Numbered from the stretch's first letter, positions 38,213 to 48,797 are shown. The stretch is DNA of 64,000 bases from Pectobacterium sp. A5351 (GCF_028335745.1 NZ_CP116477.1:1798001-1862000); one strand, 5' to 3'. Numbers and translations are program-made. Notes: a model not told the origin generated them from the sequence alone.

Positions 38213-40600
38213 ATGAAATTCAGTGAACTCTGGTTACGCGAGTGGGTAAACCCAGCGGTTGACAGTGAAACGCTATCCGATCAAATCACGATGGCAGGGC
38301 TGGAAGTGGATGGCGTTGAGCCGGTTGCTGGCGCATTCCACGGTGTGGTTGTCGGTGAAGTGGTTGAATGCGGGCAACACCCGAATGCAGACAAACTGCG
38401 TGTAACGAAAGTCAATGTAGGCGGCGATCGCCTGCTGGACATCGTGTGCGGCGCGCCGAACTGTCGTCAGGGGCTGAAAGTAGCGGTGGCGACGGTAGGA
38501 GCCGTGTTGCCGGGCGATTTCAAAATCAAAGCCGCCAAGCTGCGTGGCGAGCCGTCTGAAGGCATGCTGTGCTCATTTTCCGAATTGGGTATTTCTGACG
38601 ATCACGATGGCATCATCGAACTGCCAGCAGATGCACCGATTGGCACGGATATTCGTGACTATCTGAAGCTGGATGACAACGCGATTGAGATCAGCGTGAC
38701 GCCAAACCGTGCTGATTGCCTCGGTATTATCGGGGTGGCGCGTGATGTAGCCGTGTTGAACCAGTTGGCGTTGAATGAACCCGCTATTGAGCCCGTTGCC
38801 GCAACGATTCAGGATACGTTCCCGATTCAGGTTGATGCGCCGCAGGCATGCCCGCGTTACTTAGGCCGTGTGGTGAAAGACATCAATGTTAAGGCAGCAA
38901 CACCGCTGTGGATGCGTGAAAAACTGCGCCGCTGTGGTATTCGCTCTATTGACCCAGTTGTTGACGTGACGAATTACGTTCTGCTGGAACTTGGGCAGCC
39001 GATGCACGCATTCGATCTCGACCGCCTGAATGGCGGCATCATCGTGCGGATGGCGAAAGAGGGCGAAGCGCTTACGCTGCTGGATGGCAACGAAGCCAAA
39101 CTGAATGCAGATACGCTGGTGATTGCTGATCAGCAGAATGCGCTGGCGATGGGCGGTATCTTTGGCGGCGAGCATTCTGGCGTCAATGAGGCGACGCAAA
39201 ACGTTCTGCTGGAATGTGCCTATTTTAATCCACTGTCGATTACCGGACGCGCACGTCGTCATGGTTTGCACACCGATGCTTCTCATCGCTACGAGCGTGG
39301 CGTCGATCCGGCGTTGCAGCATAAAGCCATTGAGCGGGCCACTCGCCTGCTGATCGATATTTGTGGCGGTGAAGCGGGCCCCGTCGTTGATGTGACCAGC
39401 ACGGCAGACCTGCCGACGCGTGCAACGATTACGCTGCGCCGTGAGAAGCTGGATCGTCTGATTGGACATGTGATTGCCGATGAGCAGGTTAGTGATATCC
39501 TGCAACGTCTGGGCTGTAACGTCGTGAAAACCGACGCAGGTTGGCAGGCAACGGCACCAAGCTGGCGTTTCGACATGGAAATTGAAGAGGATTTGGTTGA
39601 AGAAGTCGCGCGTATTTACGGCTACAACAACATTCCGAATATTCCGACTCAGGCTCCGTTGGTCATGACTGCGCATTGCGAAGCGTCATTGTCATTGAAG
39701 CGTGTGAAGACCTTATTAGTCGATCACGGTTATCAGGAAGCAATTACTTACAGTTTTGTTGACCCTAAAATTCAAGGATTAATCCACCCTGATGAAGCGT
39801 CGTTGAGTCTGCCGAGCCCCATTTCTGCTGAGATGTCGGTGATGCGTTTATCTCTGTGGAGTGGCTTGCTGAGCGCGGCGGTGTATAACCAAAACCGTCA
39901 GCAAAGTCGCTTGCGTCTGTTTGAAAGCGGCCTGCGTTTTGTACCGGACAGCAGTGCTGACCTGGGTATTCGTCAGAACCTGATGCTGGCAGGAGTCATT
40001 ACCGGCACTCGTTATGAAGAGCATTGGGATCTGGCGCGTCAGGCTGTTGACTTCTATGATTTAAAAGGCGATTTGGAAGCGGTACTGGCATTGACGGGTA
40101 AACTGTCTGAAATCGAATTCAAGGCCGAAAATAATCCGGCATTGCATCCGGGACAAAGTGCTGCTATTTATCTGGGCGACGAACGTATTGGATTTATTGG
40201 CGTTATTCATCCGGAACTGGAGCGCAAGTTGGATCTCAACGGGCGCACCGTGGTGTTCGAACTGTTGTGGGACAAGGTTGCAGACCGCGTATTGCCTGAG
40301 GCTAATGAGGTTTCCCGCTTCCCGGCGAACCGCCGTGATATTGCTGTTGTGGTCGCTGAAAATGTCCCCGCAGGAGATATTTTGGCCGAGTGTAAGAAAG
40401 TTGGCGCAAATCAGTTAGTTGGCGTAAACTTATTCGACGTGTACCGAGGTAAGGGCGTAGCGGAAGGTTATAAGAGTCTGGCTATCAGCCTGACCCTGCA
40501 AGATACCACGCGTACACTGGCAGAAGAGGAAATTGCCGCTACCGTTGCAGAATGCGTAGCAGCATTAAAACAGCGATTCCAAGCATCCTTGAGGGATTGA
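38213..40600 (+). CDS. pheT: Phenylalanyl-tRNA synthetase beta subunit
   Basis: PheT is the non-catalytic but editing- and tRNA-binding subunit. The 795-residue length is as in E. coli. It opens with [14 protein letters not shown], followed by an EMAP-like tRNA-binding fold (about 40-150), B3/B4 editing domain, B5 domain (about 400-475) and a C-terminal ferredoxin-fold anticodon-binding domain ([19 protein letters not shown]). It is in an operon with pheS, and ihfA starts 4 bp after its stop. Confidence 0.97.
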   Translation: MKFSELWLREWVNPAVDSETLSDQITMAGLEVDGVEPVAGAFHGVVVGEVVECGQHPNADKLRVTKVNVGGDRLLDIVCGAPNCRQGLKVAVATVGAVLPGDFKIKAAKLRGEPSEGMLCSFSELGISDDHDGIIELPADAPIGTDIRDYLKLDDNAIEISVTPNRADCLGIIGVARDVAVLNQLALNEPAIEPVAATIQDTFPIQVDAPQACPRYLGRVVKDINVKAATPLWMREKLRRCGIRSIDPVVDVTNYVLLELGQPMHAFDLDRLNGGIIVRMAKEGEALTLLDGNEAKLNADTLVIADQQNALAMGGIFGGEHSGVNEATQNVLLECAYFNPLSITGRARRHGLHTDASHRYERGVDPALQHKAIERATRLLIDICGGEAGPVVDVTSTADLPTRATITLRREKLDRLIGHVIADEQVSDILQRLGCNVVKTDAGWQATAPSWRFDMEIEEDLVEEVARIYGYNNIPNIPTQAPLVMTAHCEASLSLKRVKTLLVDHGYQEAITYSFVDPKIQGLIHPDEASLSLPSPISAEMSVMRLSLWSGLLSAAVYNQNRQQSRLRLFESGLRFVPDSSADLGIRQNLMLAGVITGTRYEEHWDLARQAVDFYDLKGDLEAVLALTGKLSEIEFKAENNPALHPGQSAAIYLGDERIGFIGVIHPELERKLDLNGRTVVFELLWDKVADRVLPEANEVSRFPANRRDIAVVVAENVPAGDILAECKKVGANQLVGVNLFDVYRGKGVAEGYKSLAISLTLQDTTRTLAEEEIAATVAECVAALKQRFQASLRD

Positions 40601-40604
40601 ACCT

Positions 40605-40901
40605 ATGGCGCTTACTAAAGCTGAAATGTCAGAATACCTGTTTGAGAAGCTCGGGCTGAGCAAACGGGATGCCAAAGAGCTAGTCGAGCTGTTTTTTGAA
40701 GAAGTTCGTCGCGCTTTGGAAAATGGCGAGCAGGTCAAGTTGTCAGGTTTTGGCAATTTTGATTTGCGAGACAAGAACCAACGTCCGGGACGTAACCCAA
40801 AAACTGGCGAAGATATTCCGATTACGGCGCGCCGTGTGGTCACGTTCCGTCCGGGGCAAAAGCTAAAAAGCAGGGTAGAGAACGCCTCTCCCAAAGAGTA
40901 A
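40605..40901 (+). CDS. ihfA: Integration host factor alpha subunit
   Basis: IHF-alpha pairs with IHF-beta to bend DNA sharply at specific sites in replication, recombination and promoters. The 98-residue sequence [17 protein letters not shown]..., with [41 protein letters not shown], is diagnostic; the proline of GRNPKTG is the DNA-intercalating residue. It ends the pheST-ihfA operon and is followed by a strong terminator. Confidence 0.97.
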   Translation: MALTKAEMSEYLFEKLGLSKRDAKELVELFFEEVRRALENGEQVKLSGFGNFDLRDKNQRPGRNPKTGEDIPITARRVVTFRPGQKLKSRVENASPKE

Positions 40902-40913
40902 CCGTGTCACCCC

Positions 40914-40941
40914 AAAAGGCCGCGCAAGCGGCCTTTTCCTA
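40914..40941 (+). terminator. ihfA terminator
   Basis: AAAAGGCCGC and GCGGCCTTTT form a perfect 10-bp stem with a GCAA loop, 12 bp after the ihfA stop. It may serve the convergent ygbA-like gene too. Confidence 0.9.
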
Positions 40942-40961
40942 TTCGATTCGCTTCACCTTAC

Positions 40962-41387
40962 CTATTTCAACGCCGGGTCGATATCCGTCGGGGCAGTTTG
41001 CTGCACGGCTAAACGGGTTGCCCGCTCGTTTGACGCTTTTGACGCTGCTTCTTTTTTCGGATAATCCGGCACCGGTCGATGATCGTCAATCAAGTGGCGT
41101 ATTGCCAGAATGGGGTGACGTAACAGCATCCGTGGCCCTGACCAGCGCATAATCGCTTTTATCGCTTCGCGTCTGGCGGGTTGATAGCAGTGGATAGGGC
41201 AATGCTTGCAGGCGGGTTTATCTTCACCGAAATGGCAGCGCTCCAGGCGCTTGATGGCGTAGTTGACTAAGTCTTTATATTGCACGTTATCGCCGGTTTC
41301 AGGGTGGTGCTTTTCATACAATTCGATCATTAATTCGACGGTACGGATCTCCCGCTGTCGGTATTTTCCCAGGGGTTTTCTCGCCAT
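40962..41387 (-). CDS. ygbA: YgbA-like (nitrous oxide-stimulated promoter family) protein
   Basis: This protein of about 141 residues contains the family pattern RCHFGEDKPACKHCPIHCY (near 54-72), a four-cysteine cluster, followed by MRWSGPRMLLRHPILAIRHLIDD, as in E. coli YgbA. YgbA is induced by nitric oxide through NsrR and supports growth under nitrosative stress; its biochemistry is unclear, but the cysteines suggest metal binding. I prefer ATG 41387 over 41396 because the AGGA site is only one base from the latter. An NsrR-like site lies upstream. Confidence 0.8.
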   Translation of the reverse strand: MARKPLGKYRQREIRTVELMIELYEKHHPETGDNVQYKDLVNYAIKRLERCHFGEDKPACKHCPIHCYQPARREAIKAIMRWSGPRMLLRHPILAIRHLIDDHRPVPDYPKKEAASKASNERATRLAVQQTAPTDIDPALK

Positions 41388-41417
41388 GTACGTCATGTCC
41401 TGATGAAATCATAATTA

Positions 41418-41435
41418 ATGTATTTTAAATGCAAT
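41418..41435 (-). promoter_or_regulatory. NsrR-like binding site upstream of the ygbA-like gene
   Basis: On the minus strand the site reads ATTGCATTTAAAATACAT, close to the NsrR dyad with TGCATTT and AAATACAT arms. NsrR is the nitric-oxide-sensing repressor that controls ygbA in E. coli. The remainder up to the IS at 41621 holds no recognised gene. Confidence 0.7.
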
Positions 41436-41620
41436 TTTTAATAAGGAAAACCGCTGAAATCACATCTATGTGGGAAAAGGCAGTGAATAACACAGTTTGA
41501 GGATGTTGGCAAAACAGTGTGGCGGTAGTAACGGATAGATCGTAACGACGCTATAAACACATCCCTGTGCGCTCGGATTGCGCGGATATGAATCTCATCC
41601 CTGAGATTCACCCTTGCAGG

Positions 41621-42921
41621 CTGAGGGATCCCCACAAAATCATCGCTAATAAACCAGCACCATATTTCGGTAGGTGCTGGTGAGTTGGGCTAAAATACTC
41701 TCCAGCTTCACTCGCCTGATTATTCGCGGTGAATGCCGCAGTACATTTTCCGCCAGTGTCAAAAACGATATCACTCTTCGACTTTTAAGGCTGTTCGCCT
41801 GATAATGAAGATGAAGACCTTTATTTTCAAAATGATATCCTAATAACCAGAGAACAATTGATGCCAGTGTTGCCAGCAAACTCAGCACCCAAAGCCGCTC
41901 ACCCGTTTTGCTTCCACAGGCGCGTAAGCCAAAGCCAAATCTCTCACTCTTTTCATCGCGAAAGTTTTGTTCAATCTGCATTCTCCTGCTGTAGAGTTTC
42001 ATAATTTCATGGGGCTTGAATTCATCAGTACTGGTAAATAGCAGCCACGGCTCTTTAGCTGACGCACGCTGTTCTTTTTCTGTTGTGGGATGGCTCGGTT
42101 TCCCTTTGCGACGTTGGCTTTTTCGGCCTTTCGGCGCTTTTTTATAAAGATAAAAATGTCCGTTGCATTGCGCCTTTTTTGAACGCGCCAGCGTTCCGGC
42201 TCCCAGATATTCCGCGCGCGCCGTGCCAGTACAGTCTTTCACGTTCAGCCAGCGTTCCGGGCCATGATGAAGGCAAAATTTTACGTTTCCCCGGATGCGA
42301 CCAATAAAGTCCCATCCCAGTGCTTTGATATGCCGAAACCATTCATTGTGGAAGCCCGCGTCGGTGATGAGGGTGACTTTCATTTGCGGGGCAATAGCAC
42401 AGGCAAGCGCGTCAAGAAAGGCTTTCTGTATCAAAATATTGTTTTGCTTTTCTGACGGAACCACCTGACTCATCAAGGGGATAGCGCGGCCATCACAGAC
42501 AAGGCTGGCACGCAGGACATGAAAAGCCTGAGAGGGATAGCCACTCCAGTCGACGGCAATAACACACCACGGCATGTTTTTGGTCATCATGGACGTAATC
42601 TGATTGAATATTTTCGGGATATCGTTATGAAGCGCAGTGTTTCCCAAAAGGCGGTCAACCCGTTTTATTTTATCTTTCACGCGAGCAGGGCCGGGTAAAT
42701 AACGCCCGATGCAGGTGAGTGAAAGCGTGGCACCGCTTATCAACGCAGCGGTGGAATCAATAAGCGCATGTTGTCGATATTGATGTGTTGAAGCTAAAGC
42801 GTGACGGAAAAAAGTCTGGCATACTTTACGGACAGGCATAGGGTGATCTCATTGAATTTTTTGGCGAAAATCAGTAGATCATAAAACTCTATGCCTGTCT
42901 TGTTTTCTGGGGATTCCTCAG
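41621..42921 (-). mobile_element. IS10-like insertion sequence (IS4 family), copy 2
   Basis: This 1301-bp copy is inverted relative to the one at 17509-18809. A perfect 9-bp target duplication CCTTGCAGG flanks it (41612-41620 and 42922-42930), fitting CCTnnnAGG as at copy 1. It sits at the edge of a dispersed palindromic repeat, which it has interrupted. Confidence 0.95.
41646..42839 (-). CDS. IS4-family transposase (IS10 group), copy 2
   Basis: The 397-residue transposase is identical to that at 17591 except for Asp instead of Gly in GWDFIGR, as far as I could compare. The catalytic AVDWSG and TDAGFH aspartates and the YSRRMQIEQNFRDEKS signature are present. IS4-family relatives have an aromatic residue near the variable position (GWYWLSR in IS10), so either variant may be functional. 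The frame is intact. Confidence 0.95.
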   Translation of the reverse strand: MPVRKVCQTFFRHALASTHQYRQHALIDSTAALISGATLSLTCIGRYLPGPARVKDKIKRVDRLLGNTALHNDIPKIFNQITSMMTKNMPWCVIAVDWSGYPSQAFHVLRASLVCDGRAIPLMSQVVPSEKQNNILIQKAFLDALACAIAPQMKVTLITDAGFHNEWFRHIKALGWDFIGRIRGNVKFCLHHGPERWLNVKDCTGTARAEYLGAGTLARSKKAQCNGHFYLYKKAPKGRKSQRRKGKPSHPTTEKEQRASAKEPWLLFTSTDEFKPHEIMKLYSRRMQIEQNFRDEKSERFGFGLRACGSKTGERLWVLSLLATLASIVLWLLGYHFENKGLHLHYQANSLKSRRVISFLTLAENVLRHSPRIIRRVKLESILAQLTSTYRNMVLVY

Positions 42922-42927
42922 CCTTGC

Positions 42928-42985
42928 AGGGCCGTCGCAAGCGACGTTCAAAGGCGTTCCTGACGCCTTTGTCCCTGGCGCAAGC
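42928..42985 (+). repeat. Dispersed palindromic repeat, copy 2 (beside the IS)
   Basis: GGGCCGTCGCAAGCGACGTT is followed by AAAGGCGTTCC-TGA-CGCCTTT, an inverted pair, then CCTGGCGCAAGCG. It matches copy 1 at 31315 in its first 20 bases. The sequence left of the IS (GAATCTC with GAGATTC, 41590-41609) may be the rest of the same unit. Confidence 0.7.
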
Positions 42986-43032
42986 GCTTTACTTTTCTAT
43001 TCCGCTACTCCCGTTCTCGTTCGATAAATAGG

Positions 43033-43050
43033 TTTGTCAGCAGTCTGAGG
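43033..43050 (+). repeat. 18-bp repeat, copy B
   Basis: It is identical to 18840-18857. It stands 12 bp beyond the end of the MsbA-like exporter gene and 112 bp from the end of IS copy 2. Confidence 0.7.
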
Positions 43051-43061
43051 CGAGGAGGTAA

Positions 43062-44780
43062 TCAGGCCTGACCGAACTGCGCCTGATGTAAGCGGGCATA
43101 GATGCCGCTTTGTTCCAGTAGCACCTGATGACTACCTTGCTCAATGATGGTGCCGTTATCTACCACCACAATGCGCCCTGCATTCTGTATGGTTGCCAAC
43201 CGGTGGGCGATGACCAGCGTGGTACGCCCCGTGGAAAGCTCGCTGAGCGACTGTTGTATTGCCTGCTCCGTTGCCGTATCCAACGCGGATGTGGCTTCGT
43301 CGAGAATCAGAATCGGCGGGTTTTTCAGGAAGATGCGCGCAATAGATAAACGCTGTTTTTGCCCGCCCGACAGCTTAACACCGCGCTCACCCACCACGGT
43401 ATCCAGCCCATCGGGCAGATTCTCGAGCAGTTCATCTAACCGTGCGCGACGTGCAGCTTGCATGATGTCGTCATCGCTGGCATCTAGTTTGCCGTAGGCG
43501 ATATTTTCACGAATGGTGCCGCCGAACAGGAAGACATCCTGCTGTACGATGCCAATTTGGCTACGCAGCGACGCCTGTGTCATCTGACGGATATCCATGC
43601 CGTCAATGGTGATGGCTCCGCTGGTTAAATCGTAGAAGCGGGGAAGCAGAGAACAAAGCGTGGTTTTGCCTGCGCCGGACGGACCGACAAATGCCACGGT
43701 TTCCCCGGCGCGAATCGATAGATCGATATTACGAAGAATTGGGCGTTCGGCGGAATAGCCAAAGCTCACCTGATTGAACCGGATATCACCTTTCAACGGC
43801 CCGGCATCGTGCGCGTCGGGAGCATCGGTAATCTCAGGAACGGTATCGAGCAATTGGGTAAAGCGTTTGAAGCCTGCAATGCCTTTAGGGTAACTTTCCA
43901 GCACCGAAGTAATCTTGGCTATCGGGCGGAAGAACACTTCAATTAGCAGCAGGAAGCCGATAAAACCGCCGTAGCTGAGTTCGCCCTGAATGACATACCA
44001 AATACCTGCCAGCATCACAATAAGCTGTATCAGACGCGTGCTAAGGTAGCTGAGCGTCATGCTGGCGGTCATGATGCGATAGGCCTGTAATTTGGTTCGA
44101 CGGTAGTTTTCGTTATCGTGGGAGAACAGCTTCTTCTCATGCGCCTCATTAGCAAACGCTTTAACGACGCGGATCCCCCCAACGCTCTCTTCAATGCGGG
44201 CGTTGAAGTTACCAACCTGGCCGAAGAGCTGACGCCAGGTCTCCGTCATGCGGGCACCATAACGGCTGACGAGATACGTCATAAAAGGCACGATAATGAT
44301 CGTCAACAGCGCCAGATTCAGGTGAACGGTCGCCATAAGGATGAACGCACCGATAAACGTCATGATCGCGAGAAAGAGGTCTTCCGGGCCGTGGTGGGCG
44401 ATTTCCCCGACCTCTTCCAGATCTTTGGTGACGTGGGTGATGATATGCCCGGTCTTCATATTGTCGTAGTAACGGAACGGCAAATTTTGCAGGTGTTCAA
44501 AGGCCTGCCGCCGCATATCGGTTTCAATCCCCACGCCCAGCGCGTGTCCCCAATAGTTGACGATGGCCATCAGCGCGGTATTCAGCAAATAGATCGCCAG
44601 TAGCGCCACCGACGCTAGCAGGATTAGCGACCAGTCCTGAGCCGGTAACAGTTTGTCGATGAACGCTTTAATCGCCATCGGAAACCCTAATTCAAGCAGG
44701 CCAGCGATGATGGCGCAGCCGAAATCGAGAACGAATAACCCTTTGTAAGGGGAATAGTAAGAGAAGAAGCGTCTTAACAT
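43062..44780 (-). CDS. ABC exporter half-transporter (MsbA-like)
   Basis: This 572-residue protein fuses a six-helix membrane domain (about 1-310) to an ATPase domain (about 335-572), the layout of MsbA/LmrA-type exporters that work as dimers. Walker A is GPSGAGKTT (near 370), the signature is LSGGQKQR, Walker B is ILILDEATSALD, and the switch histidine is in VIAHRLAT. It is a single gene with no partner, so a homodimer is likely. Substrate is unknown; lipids, drugs or peptides are typical. It is not MsbA itself, whose gene normally lies beside lpxK. Confidence 0.88.
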   Translation of the reverse strand: MLRRFFSYYSPYKGLFVLDFGCAIIAGLLELGFPMAIKAFIDKLLPAQDWSLILLASVALLAIYLLNTALMAIVNYWGHALGVGIETDMRRQAFEHLQNLPFRYYDNMKTGHIITHVTKDLEEVGEIAHHGPEDLFLAIMTFIGAFILMATVHLNLALLTIIIVPFMTYLVSRYGARMTETWRQLFGQVGNFNARIEESVGGIRVVKAFANEAHEKKLFSHDNENYRRTKLQAYRIMTASMTLSYLSTRLIQLIVMLAGIWYVIQGELSYGGFIGFLLLIEVFFRPIAKITSVLESYPKGIAGFKRFTQLLDTVPEITDAPDAHDAGPLKGDIRFNQVSFGYSAERPILRNIDLSIRAGETVAFVGPSGAGKTTLCSLLPRFYDLTSGAITIDGMDIRQMTQASLRSQIGIVQQDVFLFGGTIRENIAYGKLDASDDDIMQAARRARLDELLENLPDGLDTVVGERGVKLSGGQKQRLSIARIFLKNPPILILDEATSALDTATEQAIQQSLSELSTGRTTLVIAHRLATIQNAGRIVVVDNGTIIEQGSHQVLLEQSGIYARLHQAQFGQA

Positions 44781-44908
44781 GTGTGACTGTTTTTAGGTAA
44801 CCAAATGTGAGGGTGACTATAACAGCTTAGCGAGAGGAATGTGACCGTGCGCAGATTAGGGTTTTATTGACCTGGAAGCGCGATCGCATATCAGGGTGAT
44901 GCAGCGGT

Positions 44909-45796
44909 TCAGCCAGTAGAAGAACGCGTCGCATACCAGCAGAGTAGTGAACCTGTGGTGATCATAGCGACGCCTTGCCAGAATGACATAGCGGGCGTGA
45001 TGTTGAGCCAGAGTGCGGCCAGCAAGGTGGAAAGCACGGGGGTAAAGTAGGAGGCGGTTGCCAGCAGCGTCAGATTGCCATGCTGAATGCCGACATTCCA
45101 GGCAGAATAGGCCAGCGAGGTTGAGGCACCCATAAAGAGCAGTTCCAGCGAATTTGGTAAAGTGAACGCAATGGCACCTTCATCGCTTAAGGCATACTTT
45201 ATCCATAGCACAAGGGACGTGATGAAAAAGAACAGCGATACACCGCTTTTTCCCTGTCCGTAACGCTTGGTGATATTGCAGTAAAGCGCCCAGGTCAGGG
45301 CAGCAGAAAACGCCAGGCTGTAGGCTAGCGGATTAACAAGAATATTGTTCCACAGCAGCGTTGGCGTCCAGTTACTGTCCCCTTTCATTATCCACACAAT
45401 GCCGCTCAGCGAGAGTGCGAGGCCGGGCCAGAGCAGAAAACGGCTTTTTTGCTGATTGATAAAAAGCGAAAAGAATATGGTTAAACTGGGCCACAAATAG
45501 TTAATCATCCCTATTTCTATCGCCTGCATGCGGCTATCCGCTAACCCGATGGAGAGTGATAAAAATATCTCGTAGCAGACAAACATTGCACCGCCTGCGA
45601 ACAAATAGACGCGGGGCAGCGTTGTAATGCGGGGAAGGCCATAAAAAGCCAGTAGACATAGCGTGCTGGTGGAATAAATCATCGCCGCGCCGCCGATGGG
45701 GCCAAGCGCTTCTGTCAGGCTGCGGATCAGCCCGACGGAGGTGCTCCATAGCATGATAGCCAGCAAGCCCGTGAATGTGGCGCGCTGTGGCGTCAT
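44909..45796 (-). CDS. yddG: YddG-like aromatic amino-acid exporter (EamA/DMT family)
   Basis: This protein of about 295 residues has ten hydrophobic segments and two EamA halves. Its beginning (MTPQRATFTGLLAIMLWSTSVGLIR), the middle IEIGMINYLWPSLTI and the AYSAWNVGI-HGN and SYFTPVLS stretches follow E. coli YddG, which exports aromatic amino acids. I start it at 45796, where an AGGA site lies 7 bases upstream and the E. coli start aligns; longer in-frame starts exist at 45811 and 45847. It is followed by no clear operon partner; nadE lies upstream on the same strand, 95 bp away. Confidence 0.87.
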   Translation of the reverse strand: MTPQRATFTGLLAIMLWSTSVGLIRSLTEALGPIGGAAMIYSTSTLCLLAFYGLPRITTLPRVYLFAGGAMFVCYEIFLSLSIGLADSRMQAIEIGMINYLWPSLTIFFSLFINQQKSRFLLWPGLALSLSGIVWIMKGDSNWTPTLLWNNILVNPLAYSLAFSAALTWALYCNITKRYGQGKSGVSLFFFITSLVLWIKYALSDEGAIAFTLPNSLELLFMGASTSLAYSAWNVGIQHGNLTLLATASYFTPVLSTLLAALWLNITPAMSFWQGVAMITTGSLLCWYATRSSTG

Positions 45797-45891
45797 ATTT
45801 ATTCCTGTCATTCTTCCAATTGCCTGTGCAGAAGAAGTCAAGAGCAAACCGGACGCCGTTATTTGCGTCCGGTGGTGCTCACCGTGCTGGT

Positions 45892-46716
45892 TTACCGCCA
45901 GAAGTCATCAAAAACGGTAATCGGTGGGCGGCGCTTGTGCTCGGTTTTGCGATACCAGTTTTCAATAATGGCTGCATCATTCGCATTGACCTGTTTGCCT
46001 TCCAGATAGTCGTCTATCTTTTCATAGGTCACACCCAGCGCGACCTCATCGGGGAGGGACGGACGGTCTTCTTCCAGATCGGCGGTGGGCGCTTTGGTAT
46101 AAAGATGAGAAGGGCAGCCCAGTTCACGCAGTAGCGCTTTGCCCTGACGCTTGTTCAGTCGGAAAATCGGATTGATATCGGTACCGCCATCACCGTATTT
46201 GGTGAAGAAGCCCGTTACCGCCTCTGCCGCATGATCGGTACCGACGACCAACCCGGCGTTCATCCCCGCAATACTGTACTGCGCTTTCATGCGCTCTCTG
46301 GCTTTTTCGTTGCCTTTGACAAAATCGGACAGCTCTACGCCAATGGCGCGCAAGGTGGCCTCACTGGCCTCAATGGCGGGTTTGATGTTGACGGTTAATA
46401 CGCGGTCCGGTTGGATAAAGGCGATGGCGTCTTGACAGTCGGCTTCATCCGCCTGTACGCCGTAAGGCAGTCGAACGGCGATGAACTGATAGCGAGAGTT
46501 TCCCGTATCATTGCGTAATTCCGTGATAGCCGTCTGACACAGTTTGCCGGTCAGCGTGGAATCCTGACCGCCGCTGATGCCCAAAACTAACGACGTAACA
46601 AACGGATGAGCGTTCAGATAATTCTTTAAAAAATCAACGCTAACACGGACTTCCTGTGCTGGATCGATGCTGCTTTTCACTCCCAACGCAGTGATAATGT
46701 CGTTTTGTAATGACAT
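45892..46716 (-). CDS. nadE: NH3-dependent NAD+ synthetase
   Basis: NadE makes NAD+ from deamido-NAD+, ATP and ammonia in the last step of NAD synthesis. The 274-residue sequence contains the ATP-pyrophosphatase loop [15 protein letters not shown] (near 45-59), [38 protein letters not shown] and the C-terminal KRRPP motif. It has no glutaminase domain, so it uses free ammonia. It is divergent from osmE, the same neighbour as in E. coli. Confidence 0.96.
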   Translation of the reverse strand: MSLQNDIITALGVKSSIDPAQEVRVSVDFLKNYLNAHPFVTSLVLGISGGQDSTLTGKLCQTAITELRNDTGNSRYQFIAVRLPYGVQADEADCQDAIAFIQPDRVLTVNIKPAIEASEATLRAIGVELSDFVKGNEKARERMKAQYSIAGMNAGLVVGTDHAAEAVTGFFTKYGDGGTDINPIFRLNKRQGKALLRELGCPSHLYTKAPTADLEEDRPSLPDEVALGVTYEKIDDYLEGKQVNANDAAIIENWYRKTEHKRRPPITVFDDFWR

Positions 46717-46939
46717 GTCATCCCCTCCTGAACTTATTGATACTGCAAAAGAATTATTACGATTGCCTGAGTGTAAAACGAATTGGTGTGAAGAAAAAGA
46801 ACAAGCTGTCAGGTAATCATTTTCCCTATAGATGACCGGTTTTGGCTATCGACCAATAGGTTACATAAGCGCGCTATGATTTGAAAAAGTGGTCGCCGCC
46901 GACTAGCCTTAGAGTGAACTATAATAATGAGGTGATGAT

Positions 46940-47272
46940 ATGAAGAATAACAGATTACTGGTATGTATTGCGGCAGCAGGTGCCGTCCTGCTGGCGGGAT
47001 GTTCGGCTTATAACAAGGCAGAAAGTTATGTCAATGAGCCCGTGGTGAAAGATGTGAAAGTGGGAATGACGAAGCAGCAGGTTCACCAAATTGCCGGGAG
47101 TGGCGGTACCGAAAAACGTCTGGTGAATGCCAAAGGAACCTGTAGTGATTATCTGCTGAAAAACCGCGATGGCACCGCGCAGAACTATTTTGTGAGCTAC
47201 AACGACACGGGCCATGTTCTCAATAAAGGCTTCCAGAGCTGCCAGGCTTACGACACTAACCCGCAGCGTTAA
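46940..47272 (+). CDS. osmE: Osmotically inducible lipoprotein OsmE
   Basis: This 110-residue lipoprotein has a signal peptide ending in the lipobox LLAGC, with lipidation at Cys21, and a SmpA/BamE-like fold (VVKDVKVGMTKQQVHQIAG). E. coli OsmE has the same pattern including RGTC/KGTC, YFVSYNDTGHV and the YDTNPQ end. In E. coli it is induced by high osmolarity and stationary phase; its function is unknown. It lies next to nadE as in E. coli. A ribosome-binding site GAGGTGAT precedes the ATG. Confidence 0.92.
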   Translation: MKNNRLLVCIAAAGAVLLAGCSAYNKAESYVNEPVVKDVKVGMTKQQVHQIAGSGGTEKRLVNAKGTCSDYLLKNRDGTAQNYFVSYNDTGHVLNKGFQSCQAYDTNPQR

Positions 47273-47299
47273 GTCACCTGACAGCACGATATCGTCATA

Positions 47300-47345
47300 A
47301 AAAAACGTAGGGAACGTTTTTCAACGTTGTGTAGCAACGGCCCGT
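47300..47345 (-). repeat. Dispersed palindromic repeat, copy 3
   Basis: On the minus strand it reads GGGCCGTTGC...CAACGTTGAAAAACGTTCC, nearly the same as copy 1 at 31315 including the AACGTTGAAAAACGTT part. It lies between osmE and the bidirectional terminator. Confidence 0.7.
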
Positions 47346-47348
47346 CAT

Positions 47349-47386
47349 AAAAAAACGCCGACAGCATCAGCCGTCGGCGTTTTTTT
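47349..47386. terminator. Bidirectional terminator between osmE and tcyP
   Basis: Seven A residues, ACGCCGAC-type arm, a 10-base loop, GTCGGCGT arm and seven T residues form a 14-bp stem usable in both directions between convergent genes. Confidence 0.9.
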
Positions 47387-47402
47387 GCATGGCAAACGTG
47401 GC

Positions 47403-48797
47403 TTAGTGATGTGTCAGCTCAGCGTCATCCTGCGCGTTGAAAACCGTTTTATCCGTCTGCTTCATCAACTGGCTGGTGACGGTACCGGCCGTCATCGAAC
47501 CGCTGACGTTAAGCGCCGTACGGCCCATATCGATAAGCGGCTCAATGGAAATCAGCAGCGCAACGAGGGTCACCGGCAGCCCCATTGCAGGCAGGACGAT
47601 TAACGCGGCAAAGGTTGCGCCGCCGCCCACACCGGCTACGCCGGCAGAACTGATGGTGACGATACCGACCAGCGTCGCGATCCAGACGGGATCCAACGGG
47701 TTAATGCCGACCGTTGGGGCGACCATGACGGCCAACATGGCTGGGTAAAGCCCCGCACAGCCGTTCTGACCGATGGTTGTACCGAAAGACGCGGCAAAGC
47801 TGGCGATAGATTGCGGCACGCCAATACGGCGCGTTTGTGCCTCAATGCTGAGTGGGATTGTCGCCGCGCTGGAACGGCTGGTAAACGCGAACGTCAGCAC
47901 TGGCCAGACTTTGCGGTAAAAATGTGCTGGATTGATGCCAGTGAAAGACAGAATTAGTGCATGGACCCCGAACATAATCGCCAGCCCCAGATAGGAGGCG
48001 ACAACAAAGCTGCCCAGCTTGAGGATGTCTTGCAGGTTAGAACTGGCGACCATTTTGGTCATTAACGCCATGACGCCGTAAGGGGTCAATTTCATCACCA
48101 GACGAACGAGTTTCATCACCCAGGATTGCAGCGTGTCAATGGCGGTTAACACACGTTCGCCTTTCACCGCGTCATCTTTCAGCAGTTGCAGAGCCGCAAC
48201 GCCCAGAAACGCCGCGAAGACGACGATGCTGATGATGGATGTCGGGTTTGCGCCGGTCAGCTCAGCAAACGGGTTTTTAGGAATGAATGACAGGATAAGC
48301 TGAGGCACGTTAAGGTCTGCAACTTTACCCGCATAGTTGTTTTCAATCGCCGTTAATCGCGCGGTTTCCTGCGCCCCTTGCACCAGCCCGGTAGCCGTCA
48401 GGCCAAACAGGTTAGTCACAAAGACGCCGACCAGCGCAGAAATCAGCGTGGTGAGCAATAGGGTGGAAAGGGTTAATAGACTGATTTTCCCTAATGACGA
48501 CGCATTATGCAGCTTGGCAACGGAATTCAGGATGGAGATAAAGACCAGCGGCATGACGATCATCTGTAACAGCTGCACATAGCCATTACCGACGATATTA
48601 AACCATGAGATGGATTGCTTAATGATCGGGTTGTCGCCGCCATAAATCAGATGCAGCGCCAGGCCAAATAACACCCCGACAACCAAACCCAGCAACACTT
48701 TCTTTGCCAGACTCCAGGAGGCGTTACGGCTGGCGTAACCAAGCCCGAGTAGTAATACGACAAATAGCAGAATATTTATGAGTAGCGGAAAATTCAT
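47403..48797 (-). CDS. tcyP: L-cystine symporter TcyP (YdjN), DAACS family
   Basis: TcyP takes up L-cystine by sodium or proton symport across the inner membrane. The protein of 464 residues has the dicarboxylate/amino acid symporter layout, with re-entrant loop motifs [14 protein letters not shown] and [12 protein letters not shown], plus [22 protein letters not shown]. The start [11 protein letters not shown] matches E. coli YdjN; a longer frame to 48830 has no support. ydjM follows upstream on the same strand, as in E. coli, but 170 bp apart. Confidence 0.92.
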   Translation of the reverse strand: MNFPLLINILLFVVLLLGLGYASRNASWSLAKKVLLGLVVGVLFGLALHLIYGGDNPIIKQSISWFNIVGNGYVQLLQMIVMPLVFISILNSVAKLHNASSLGKISLLTLSTLLLTTLISALVGVFVTNLFGLTATGLVQGAQETARLTAIENNYAGKVADLNVPQLILSFIPKNPFAELTGANPTSIISIVVFAAFLGVAALQLLKDDAVKGERVLTAIDTLQSWVMKLVRLVMKLTPYGVMALMTKMVASSNLQDILKLGSFVVASYLGLAIMFGVHALILSFTGINPAHFYRKVWPVLTFAFTSRSSAATIPLSIEAQTRRIGVPQSIASFAASFGTTIGQNGCAGLYPAMLAVMVAPTVGINPLDPVWIATLVGIVTISSAGVAGVGGGATFAALIVLPAMGLPVTLVALLISIEPLIDMGRTALNVSGSMTAGTVTSQLMKQTDKTVFNAQDDAELTHH

